A stretch of DNA of 33,314 bases, taken from assembly GCA_017992885.1 (NCBI GenBank), contig JAGONT010000002.1, positions 1 to 33,314 on the forward strand, in the 5' to 3' direction. How positions within the stretch are numbered: position 1 is the first letter of the stretch; every line of letters begins with the position of its first letter. A program made the position numbers and the translations under genes. This document shows positions 26,906-33,314 of this stretch, in pieces. The notes under the pieces are model-generated. The model worked only from the letters and a program-made list of their open reading frames with translations, had not been told where the DNA came from and made no database searches. Source of the DNA: Alphaproteobacteria bacterium. GTDB taxonomy: Bacteria > Pseudomonadota > Alphaproteobacteria > UBA9655.

Positions 26906-28768
26906 ATGGTCATCGACATCTCATCCCTTGAACGGGGCATTTTAACAATTAAAAACTGTGTTCAAACCTTGTCCTCAAGTCCGGGAGTTTATCGTATGAT
27001 AAATGGGCGAGGGGAGGTTTTATATGTCGGCAAGGCAAAACATCTCAAAAAGAGAGTTGCCAGTTACACTCAACCTGACCGACTCCCTCTCAGACTCCAG
27101 CGTATGGTGTCAGAAACTGATCGTATGGAATTTGTCACAACGCATACGGAAGTAGAAGCGCTGCTGCTCGAAGTGAATCTGATCAAAAAACTTTCTCCCC
27201 GCTATAATATTTTAATGCGTGATAGCAAATCATTCGCTTTCATAAGGATTACGGGGGATCATCCTTATCCTTTGCTGACAAAACATAGGGGGGAAAGAAA
27301 TTTACCCGGAGATTATTATGGACCCTTTGCGTCAGGGGAGGCTGTAAATAGGACGCTGACAGCCCTACACCGGGCTTTTCTACTACGTTCTTGCCCTGAC
27401 TCGGTGTTTTCTTCTCGGAAAAGACCGTGCTTGCAATATCAAATTAAGCGCTGCAGTGCTCCTTGTGTGAATTACATTTCAGAAGCAGATTATCAAAAGC
27501 TCGTTCAAGAAACGCGCGCCTTTTTGGCAGGAAAAACGAATGAAGTGCAAAAAGGTCTTGCAGAAGGCATGGAAAAGGCAAGCCAATTACAGCAGTATGA
27601 AAAAGCAGCTGTTTTTAGAGATCGTATTCAAGCTCTGACCTCCATTCAATCGCGACAGATTATTAATACGGCGATTGTAAAAGATGCGGATGTCTTTGCT
27701 GTTTATTCCTTAAGAGGACAAACGTGTATTCAGCTTTTTCTCTTTCGTAATGGATCTAATTATGGGACTTACGCCTCTTTTATAAACCATGTAACAGATG
27801 TTTCCTCGCATGAGGTGCTAGAAGCGTATATTACCCAATTTTATGAAGATGCCCCTCCGCCTCACGAAATTCTTTTAAATGCCTCTCTTCCTAATGTTAA
27901 ACTTGTGGAAAAAGCTCTGGCACAAAAAGCCCAAAAACGAGTTTATGTGCATATTCCTAAATCAGGACCAAAAGCCGAGCTTGTTCGACACGCTTTTGAT
28001 AATGCCAGAGAATCTTTGGAACGGTATCTTTCAGCAAAAGCTTCGCAAAAAGAGCTCTTACAAACTTTTATGGATCTTTTCGCTTTGCCTACATTTCCTC
28101 AGCGTATTGAAGTTTATGACAATAGCCATATTCAGGGCGCTCTTCCCGTGGGGGCGATGATAGTCGCAGGGCCTGACGGATTTATGAAAAATGCCTATCG
28201 GAAATTTAATATTCGTTCACTAAATTTATCTCCTGGAGATGATTATGGCATGTTGAAAGAGGTTCTCCTGCGTAGGTTTTCAAGAGCTCTTGCGCATGAT
28301 AAGGATGATAGCATTCAATGGCCAGATGTGGTTTTAATTGACGGAGGGAAGGGGCAGCTTTCGACGGCAGAAGCTGTTTTTGCTGATTTAGGGATTACAG
28401 ATGTTCAATTGATTGCTATTGCGAAAGGTCCAGATCGAAATGCTGGACGTGAAACATTTTACCTGCCTGAACATGAGCCTTTCCAGCTTCCTTCTACACA
28501 CAAAGTTTTATATTATCTTCAACAGCTGCGAGATGAAGCCCATCGTTTTGCCATCGGTGCTCATCGTATCCGTCGAACAAAGGCAATTTCAGCCTCAAAA
28601 CTTGATACAATTGCAGGCGTTGGGCCAGGGCGAAAACGAGCTCTTTTACAACATTTTGGTTCAGCAAAGGCGGTTGAAGGGGCAGGTCTTAGGGATTTAG
28701 AAATGGTTTGTGGAATTAATAAAAATTTGGCAAAAAAAATATATGATTATTTTCATAAGAATGGTTAG
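26906..28768 (+). CDS. uvrC: Excinuclease ABC subunit C
   Basis: The dual nuclease that makes both incisions in nucleotide excision repair. Its 620 residues show, in order: a GIY-YIG domain (GVYRMINGRGEVLYVGKAK, 27-45), a cysteine-rich segment with CLQYQIKRCSAPC, a UVR motif (YEKAAVFRDRIQAL), the RNase-H-like domain with EVYDNSHIQGALPVGAM and DVVLIDGGKGQL, and C-terminal helix-hairpin-helix repeats (IAGVGPGRKRALLQHFGS). ATG 26906 gives the normal N-terminus about 20 residues before the GIY motif region. The order uvrC-pgsA is common in proteobacteria. Confidence 0.97.
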   Translation: MVIDISSLERGILTIKNCVQTLSSSPGVYRMINGRGEVLYVGKAKHLKKRVASYTQPDRLPLRLQRMVSETDRMEFVTTHTEVEALLLEVNLIKKLSPRYNILMRDSKSFAFIRITGDHPYPLLTKHRGERNLPGDYYGPFASGEAVNRTLTALHRAFLLRSCPDSVFSSRKRPCLQYQIKRCSAPCVNYISEADYQKLVQETRAFLAGKTNEVQKGLAEGMEKASQLQQYEKAAVFRDRIQALTSIQSRQIINTAIVKDADVFAVYSLRGQTCIQLFLFRNGSNYGTYASFINHVTDVSSHEVLEAYITQFYEDAPPPHEILLNASLPNVKLVEKALAQKAQKRVYVHIPKSGPKAELVRHAFDNARESLERYLSAKASQKELLQTFMDLFALPTFPQRIEVYDNSHIQGALPVGAMIVAGPDGFMKNAYRKFNIRSLNLSPGDDYGMLKEVLLRRFSRALAHDKDDSIQWPDVVLIDGGKGQLSTAEAVFADLGITDVQLIAIAKGPDRNAGRETFYLPEHEPFQLPSTHKVLYYLQQLRDEAHRFAIGAHRIRRTKAISASKLDTIAGVGPGRKRALLQHFGSAKAVEGAGLRDLEMVCGINKNLAKKIYDYFHKNG

Positions 28769-28818
28769 TATGAAAGGGTCACTAGGGGGCACACTATTTT
28801 TAAAAATAAAAACAATTG

Positions 28819-29391
28819 ATGAATAAACAAACAATGAATCCAACGACACTACCGAATCTTTTAACCTTTATGCGAATTGCTCTTATCCCAGTGGTGGTAG
28901 GGTTATTTTACTTTGACCGACCTTTGAGCAATTGGATTGTGGCTGTGTTTTTTATTATTGCCTGCATCACGGATTATTTGGATGGATATTTTGCAAGAAC
29001 CTTAAAGCAAACGACACAATTTGGTGTTTTTCTTGATCCTGTGGCCGATAAGCTTCTTGTGGCTGCAACCTTATTAATGTTGGTTGGTTTTGGCCGCATA
29101 CAGGGCCTTAGTTTGATTCCGGCAGTTATTATTTTGTGCCGAGAAATTCTTGTTTCTGGTTTGCGGGAATTCTTAGCAGAAGCCCATGTTTCTATTCCTG
29201 TGACACAGCTTGCGAAGTGGAAAACAGCCATTCAAATGATTGCCCTGACCTTTTTGATTGTTGAAGAGATTCCGGGCTTTCCTTTTCCTATTGATGTTAT
29301 TGGCCTTATTGGACTTTGGGTGGCAGCCCTTCTAACTTTAATTACAGGGTTTGATTATCTGCGGGCAGGGTTAAAATATATGGGAACCTAA
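28819..29391 (+). CDS. pgsA: CDP-diacylglycerol--glycerol-3-phosphate 3-phosphatidyltransferase
   Basis: The committed step of phosphatidylglycerol synthesis in the inner membrane. The 190-residue protein has several membrane helices and the full CDP-alcohol phosphotransferase motif D(x)2DG(x)2AR(x)8G(x)3D(x)3D, with D52, D55, G56, A59, R60, G69, D73 and D77. ATG 28819 is preferred; the adjacent TTG at 28816 would add one codon. No clear ribosome site is seen. It lies 50 bases after uvrC and just before tRNA-Val. Confidence 0.95.
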   Translation: MNKQTMNPTTLPNLLTFMRIALIPVVVGLFYFDRPLSNWIVAVFFIIACITDYLDGYFARTLKQTTQFGVFLDPVADKLLVAATLLMLVGFGRIQGLSLIPAVIILCREILVSGLREFLAEAHVSIPVTQLAKWKTAIQMIALTFLIVEEIPGFPFPIDVIGLIGLWVAALLTLITGFDYLRAGLKYMGT

Positions 29392-29446
29392 AATTTTTAA
29401 TTTCCCTCTAGAAATCCACTCAAGTCTAGGGTATATACCCCTTAAA

Positions 29447-29521
29447 GGGCGATTAGCTCAGCGGGAGAGCGTCTCGTTTACACCGAGAGGGTCGGGGGTT
29501 CAAATCCCTCATCGCCCACCA
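29447..29521 (+). tRNA. tRNA-Val (anticodon UAC)
   Basis: Acceptor arms GGGCGAT and ATCGCCC pair over 7 bp, with discriminator A and an encoded CCA (29519-29521). The anticodon stem TCTCG/CGAGA encloses the loop TTTACAC, giving TAC at 29479-29481. The T arm reads GGGGGTTCAAATCCCTC. A perfect 12-bp palindrome, GGGTATATACCC, lies just before the gene at 29429-29440. Confidence 0.97.
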
Positions 29522-30106
29522 GGATTTTCAAAGGGCTTTGAAAATTCTGGAAAATCCCTTCTCAATTTCCGGATGCAAAGCGGAAACAGACAATTAAATT
29601 TCAGTCCAATAAGTTAGCCTGAATTGTATCATTGTTCTTAAATACCTTTTTTAAGAGCAAATGTCCTGCCTTCCCTATAAGTGCCTTAGAAATAATCTTG
29701 TGATGAATTCGTACAGAATTCAGAAGATACGAGATTTCTTTTGGATCTATTCTTAGAGATTCAAACCGAAAAAAATTTATCTTTAAAAATCAATTAGATA
29801 GTTCGACGCCTCGGCTCTTGTGAGAAAAATCTTCCCTCTATTTTGTAAATCAATATTTTCCGTCAAATCATTTAAGTGTTTAGAGACTCGCTCCTTTTTC
29901 TGATTGAAAGTCAAGCCAAGTGGTCTTTAATTTGTGTAAATTGAATTTAATTGACTAGGGGCTTGTATTTTGACATTATAATTCCAATATTCATTAATAT
30001 GTTATTCGTTTTTAATATAAAAAATAAGTTTTTTATTATGATAATAAATTCATGATAGGCAAAAAAGTAAAGGCTATTTTTAAATTTCAAAGAAGGTGAT
30101 GTGATT
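29522..30106. other. Gene-free AT-rich gap after tRNA-Val
   Basis: I see no credible gene. Right after the tRNA, ATTTTCAAAG-GG-CTTTGAAAAT (29524-29545) is a 22-base palindrome, possibly aiding 3'-end formation. At the far end TTGACA (29970-29975) with ATTAAT 17 bases on may be the promoter of the leucine-rich-repeat gene. No copy of the tRNA 3' end is visible downstream in the window that would mark an integrated element. Confidence 0.4.
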
Positions 30107-31480
30107 ATGAAATATTATTTATTTTTGTTTTGTCTTTTTACAAGCTCATCCTCAATAGCTATTATAGATGAGGATGAAAATATGGGGTCATCTACTCCTG
30201 CACAATTGGTGGAGACGTGTTTATACGATGAATTAACGCTGTCATCACAATCGTCACCCTCTTTGTCAGCTCTTAGCTGCAGTACAGACATCCCGCAATC
30301 TTCTCCTCAGGCATCTTGCTCATCCCATTGGGATGAGCACCAAGAGAACTTTCCTTTACGGCCTGGAGATTGGATCGTTAACTCTAGTGATCAACTTTAC
30401 GCCATTTTAAACACTCCTGATCATAGTCTTTTGCGTCTAAAATTGAATTTTACACCAACAAAATTTCTACTCTCTCATCTCACAGAAAACTTGCCATCTT
30501 TATGCGTTCTTAATTTGAGTGAAACAGATGTGACAGATGAGGATATAGCCCCTTTACTTGCGATGAAAAGTCTTAAATATCTTGATCTGAGTTCCACAAA
30601 TGTAAGAAATGTACAAGCTGTTTTAAATAGCCAGGGACAGAAGAATGTAGATTCAGAATTAGAAAATAATATCCTTCGCCTTTCCTCTCATCCAAACTTA
30701 AGAATTAACCTACAATATACGCTCAAAAATTTCCCTAAACTTACCCCAGAAGGTGACTTTAAGGGTACGGCTGATATCATCAGAGGAGGTAAATCTATAG
30801 CGTGTACGTTTGTAGAAGATCTAAAAGAGCTTTACCCAATATTAAATGATCCTCGCATTCAAAAGATTAGTGGCTTTGAACTTTGGTTTCCTACGACATC
30901 AAAACACCTTCAGCACATCACAACTAGAATTAGCATGAAAAATTTGACGTCTCTTGGCCTGAGCGGTTCAGCTATCATGGACATTTCAACTCTGGGAACG
31001 TTGGAGGGGTTAATCCACCTTGACCTGAGTTTCACAGGAATCACAGATCTATCCCCTCTGGTTATGTTCCAACAATTGCATGAGCTTTATCTACAAAATA
31101 CAGGCGTTAAAGACGTATCGCCTCTGGTTGCATTGCAAAAATTGCATGAACTTGACCTGAGTTTCACAGGAACCACAGATCTATCTCCTCTGGCTGAGCT
31201 ATTGTTATTGAGGCGTCTTAACCTTACTGCCACGGACGTCAGAGACATCTCTCCTCTGTCTAAGATAATACGATTGGAGTGGCTTGACCTAAGTAAAACA
31301 GCGATCACAGTTGTATCCCCTCTATATAGCAAGCGCAGAATGCAATTTTACACAACAAATATTGGACGCGTATATAAACACAATACCATTCCGGAAGATG
31401 TGTCGCATCAGTTAGAACGATACAGAAGTGATATAGATCTCCCTCTTTTTCAACACCTCTGGGTAACACTTTCTCTTTGA
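30107..31480 (+). CDS. Exported leucine-rich-repeat protein
   Basis: A 457-residue protein with a signal peptide (MKYYLFLFCLFTSSSSIA). ATG 30107 follows AAGGTG by eight bases; a GTG six bases earlier overlaps less well. After a Ser-rich region, two diverged repeats (CVLNLSETDVTDEDIAPL, KYLDLSSTNVRNV) lie near 130-170. Six regular 22-residue repeats fill about 278-405, of the form LxxLDLSxTxITDLSPLxxLxx, the SDS22/internalin-like class. Such proteins usually bind other proteins, and in host-associated bacteria some act on host targets; that role is inferred here. Transcription ends at a strong terminator 60 bases downstream. Confidence 0.85.
   Translation: MKYYLFLFCLFTSSSSIAIIDEDENMGSSTPAQLVETCLYDELTLSSQSSPSLSALSCSTDIPQSSPQASCSSHWDEHQENFPLRPGDWIVNSSDQLYAILNTPDHSLLRLKLNFTPTKFLLSHLTENLPSLCVLNLSETDVTDEDIAPLLAMKSLKYLDLSSTNVRNVQAVLNSQGQKNVDSELENNILRLSSHPNLRINLQYTLKNFPKLTPEGDFKGTADIIRGGKSIACTFVEDLKELYPILNDPRIQKISGFELWFPTTSKHLQHITTRISMKNLTSLGLSGSAIMDISTLGTLEGLIHLDLSFTGITDLSPLVMFQQLHELYLQNTGVKDVSPLVALQKLHELDLSFTGTTDLSPLAELLLLRRLNLTATDVRDISPLSKIIRLEWLDLSKTAITVVSPLYSKRRMQFYTTNIGRVYKHNTIPEDVSHQLERYRSDIDLPLFQHLWVTLSL
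31019..31193 (+). repeat. Near-identical repeat units within the leucine-rich-repeat gene
   Basis: The stretch beginning cttgacctgagtttcacagg occurs at 31019 and again at 31151. Each copy runs about 43 bases with few differences (for example AATCAC against AACCAC). The distance of 132 bases is exactly two 66-base (22-residue) units, so a two-repeat block appears to have been duplicated recently. Confidence 0.75.
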
Positions 31481-31540
31481 TTTACAGAGAAAGATTGGGT
31501 CATTTCTTCCTGGCTTTACAAAATCTAAACTTGTGTCTTC

Positions 31541-31577
31541 AAGACTTCGCTGTTAAATCGGCGGGGTCTTTTTTCTT
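31541..31577 (+). terminator. Rho-independent terminator of the leucine-rich-repeat gene
   Basis: AAGACTTCGCTG, loop TTAAAT, CGGCGGGGTCTT, followed by TTTTCTT. A 12-bp stem including three G-U pairs, with a U-rich tail. Confidence 0.8.
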
Positions 31578-31628
31578 CATTTTGGAGTCATCATTTTTAT
31601 TTCCCTATTTTTGTCTCTCAAATTCAGA

Positions 31629-31667
31629 TGTCGCACGTGTCGCAGAGAGAATGTGACACGTGCGACA
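31629..31667. repeat. 39-base hairpin built of four heptamers
   Basis: TGTCGCA-CG-TGTCGCA, loop GAGAGAA, TGTGACA-CG-TGCGACA. The arms pair over 16 bases with one G-U. Each arm is itself two heptamers around CG, and each contains CACGTG. It lies 50 bases after a complete terminator and has no clean T tract on either strand, so it is probably not a second terminator. Confidence 0.7.
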
Positions 31668-31780
31668 CTTCATTTCTTGTTATTGTTTCTCGGAATCTTC
31701 ATCTATAAAAAATTATCCCAGGTCACCCTGTTCTTTTAGAAAAAAGATGGCTTGGGAGAGAAAAAGATGAAGTGACCCTG

Positions 31781-32074
31781 ATGATGCTCAAGGAGCTTAA
31801 ACTCAAAATTGGCCTTCATTCAAGCCATACTGCTCATAAACAATGCATTCTTAAAATAGACGTTTTTGATCATTCTGTTTCACTTTCTCAAGATCTTGAC
31901 ATATTTTTCAGAGAAGGGTCCCTTGACTCTCATCTGTTGAACGCCTTGCTTCAAAAGAGTGCTCATCAAAACGTACCCGATTTATTCGCTAGCACTCTCT
32001 TAGGGAACAGAAAAGATTTTTTTTATTTTAAAGGCATTCATCTCCTCTTAAAAATCTTAAAGACCGAGCATTAA
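31781..32074 (+). CDS. Unrecognised small protein or gene fragment
   Basis: A frame of about 97 codons from ATG 31781, without a good ribosome site. The same frame is open without a start codon back to 31709, and the upstream part also reads like protein (PGHPVLL, KRWLGREKDEV), which suggests the 3' end of a gene that has lost its beginning. No domain is recognised. It overlaps the end of the convergent Sel1-repeat gene by 18 bases. It may equally be non-functional. Confidence 0.3.
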   Translation: MMLKELKLKIGLHSSHTAHKQCILKIDVFDHSVSLSQDLDIFFREGSLDSHLLNALLQKSAHQNVPDLFASTLLGNRKDFFYFKGIHLLLKILKTEH

Positions 32075-33314
32075 ATTAAGTTTAGCTTCTGCCTTCTTAT
32101 GTCCTCGAGCTTTTGCTTTCTCATACCATTTTATGGCTTCTAGTCTATTGCTTAGCGGATTTCCTTCGGCGGGAACTCCTCGGCCTTCCTTATACATCTT
32201 TCCAAGAGTGTATTGTGCCTCAACGTTTCCTTTTTTTGCAGCCAATTCCAACAAGTTAACAGCTTTTATATCATTGACTTCTTGAGATTGCTCCTCTTCA
32301 ACTCCTCGGTTCTTCTTATACATCCATCCAAGTCTGTATAGTGCAATCGCAAATCCTTTGTTTGCGGCCAGCTTCAACCACTTAACAGCTTCCACATCAT
32401 TTACTGGTGATTGTCCCCCAACTCCTCGCCCTGACGCATACGCCCATCCAAGGTTGGTTTGTGCCTCTACAAATCCTTTGTTTGCGGCCAGCTTCAACCA
32501 CTTAACAGCTTCCACATCATTTGCTTCCGATCGTCCTCCGACTCCTCGGCCTTGTAGATACATACCTGCAAGGATGTATTGTGCCTCTACATGTCCTTTG
32601 TCTGCGGCCAGCCTGAATAACTTAACCGCTACCACATCATTTGTTTCCGATCGTCCTCCGACTCCTCGGCCTTCCTTATACATCTTTCCAAGGTTGGTCT
32701 GTGCCCCTACAACTCCTTTGTTTGCGGCCAGCCCGAATAACTTAACCGCTACCACATCATTTGTTGATGATTGTCCCCCAACTCCTCGGCCCATCTGGTA
32801 CATACATCCAAGGAAAAATTGTGCTCTTGCATGTTGGTTGTACGCTGCTAGTCTGTACCACTTAACGGCTTCCCCATCATTTAGTCCGCCGGAAACTCCT
32901 CGACCTTCCATACACATCCATCCAAGATTGTATTGTGCCTGTGGTTCCCCTTTTTCTGCAGCCAATCTCAACAGCTTAACAGCTTCTCTATCATTTTCTT
33001 CAGATTGTTCGCCTTCAACTCCTCGGCCCATCAGGTACATCCATCCAAGTTTGGTTTGTGCCTCTGCAAATTCTTTATTTGCGGCCAGCTTCAACCACTT
33101 AACGGCTTCCCTATCATTTGCTGGCGATTGTCCGCCTTCAACTCCTCGGCCCATCCGGTACATCCATGCAAGATTGTGTTGTGCCTCTACAAACTCTCTG
33201 TCTGCGGCCAGTCTGAATAACTTAACGGCTTCCCTATCATTTGCTGGCGATTGCCCGCCTTCAACTCCTCGGCCCATCTGGTACATCCATCCAAGATTAT
33301 ATTGTGCCTGTACA
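32057..33314 (-). CDS. Sel1-like repeat protein (N-terminus beyond the window)
   Basis: The frame stays open to the right edge: residues before the Met at 33286 read VQAQYNLGWMY, another repeat, so the start is outside the window. About ten Sel1-type alpha-helical repeats are visible, each 38-42 residues, of the form EAQxxLGxMYxxGRGVGGxSxxNDxEAVKWLKLAANKGF. The inserts between helices (EGGQSPAND and similar) make them longer than the usual 36. The protein ends KAEAKLNLMLGL. Sel1 proteins are protein-interaction scaffolds, and in Legionella and Coxiella some act in host interaction. Whether this one is exported cannot be judged without its N-terminus. Confidence 0.9.
   Translation of the reverse strand, partial: VQAQYNLGWMYQMGRGVEGGQSPANDREAVKLFRLAADREFVEAQHNLAWMYRMGRGVEGGQSPANDREAVKWLKLAANKEFAEAQTKLGWMYLMGRGVEGEQSEENDREAVKLLRLAAEKGEPQAQYNLGWMCMEGRGVSGGLNDGEAVKWYRLAAYNQHARAQFFLGCMYQMGRGVGGQSSTNDVVAVKLFGLAANKGVVGAQTNLGKMYKEGRGVGGRSETNDVVAVKLFRLAADKGHVEAQYILAGMYLQGRGVGGRSEANDVEAVKWLKLAANKGFVEAQTNLGWAYASGRGVGGQSPVNDVEAVKWLKLAANKGFAIALYRLGWMYKKNRGVEEEQSQEVNDIKAVNLLELAAKKGNVEAQYTLGKMYKEGRGVPAEGNPLSNRLEAIKWYEKAKARGHKKAEAKLNLMLGL
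32351..32522 (-). repeat. Identical 52-base blocks in adjacent Sel1 repeats
   Basis: Positions 32351-32402 and 32471-32522 (aaatcctttgtttgcggcca ... ) are identical, one 120-base repeat unit apart. Looser copies recur at 120-126-base spacing across 32200-33300. This indicates recent unit duplication or gene conversion inside the array. Confidence 0.8.

Noticed and set aside
29447..29521. tRNA-Val as an integration site for a genomic island
   Set aside because: No second copy of the tRNA 3' end and no integrase gene in the following 3.8 kb.

Overview
The window reads as chromosomal DNA of an AT-rich alphaproteobacterium, probably a host-associated lineage of the Holosporales/Rickettsiales type. 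This rests on the sdhCDAB order, the prs-rplY-pth-ychF block, the gpmI-envC-ctpA block, an Rsm22-family methyltransferase, and secreted repeat proteins (leucine-rich and Sel1-like) next to decayed genes. The lineage is an inference; no rRNA gene is present to fix it.

Layout. 1-1229: the 3' part of a gene that starts before the window. It carries a domain that recurs in two other proteins here, then a coiled coil and a Ser-Pro-Thr-Lys repeat tail. 1575-1871: an IHF-alpha gene with its own promoter and terminator. 1964-6390 (minus): Rsm22-like methyltransferase followed by sdhC-sdhD-sdhA-sdhB, all four subunits of succinate dehydrogenase. 6524-8035 (plus): three tandem small ferredoxin-fold paralogs, the first a frameshifted remnant, then a cyclase-family metal hydrolase whose start lies inside a strong mRNA hairpin. 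8224-13399: two exported proteins ending in the same domain as the first gene, separated by a TerC-family membrane protein and a peptide deformylase. 13798-17747 (minus): gpmI, envC and ctpA. 18009-25741 (plus): an MFS transporter, then prs, rplY, pth, ychF and uvrA. 25742-26122: an AT-rich gap with two DnaA boxes, an IHF consensus and a CtrA full site. 26123-26823: a decayed autotransporter beta-barrel. 26906-29521: uvrC, pgsA and tRNA-Val(UAC). 30107-33314: an exported leucine-rich-repeat protein, a strong terminator, an unusual four-heptamer hairpin, an unrecognised small frame, and a convergent Sel1-repeat gene cut by the right edge.

How the genes fit together. The conserved parts are housekeeping: the TCA cycle and respiratory chain (SDH), glycolysis (GpmI), PRPP synthesis, translation (L25, Pth, YchF, tRNA-Val, Rsm22), nucleotide excision repair (UvrA, UvrC), phosphatidylglycerol synthesis (PgsA) and envelope division or proteolysis (EnvC, CtpA). 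The accessory parts are mostly exported or repetitive proteins and gene remnants, as expected of a bacterium facing a eukaryotic host.

The points most worth a second look are: the unnamed domain of about 150 residues present in three proteins within 13 kb; the start-occluding hairpin between 7331 and 7365; the origin-like cluster of sites between 25826 and 26066; and the four-heptamer hairpin at 31629-31667.
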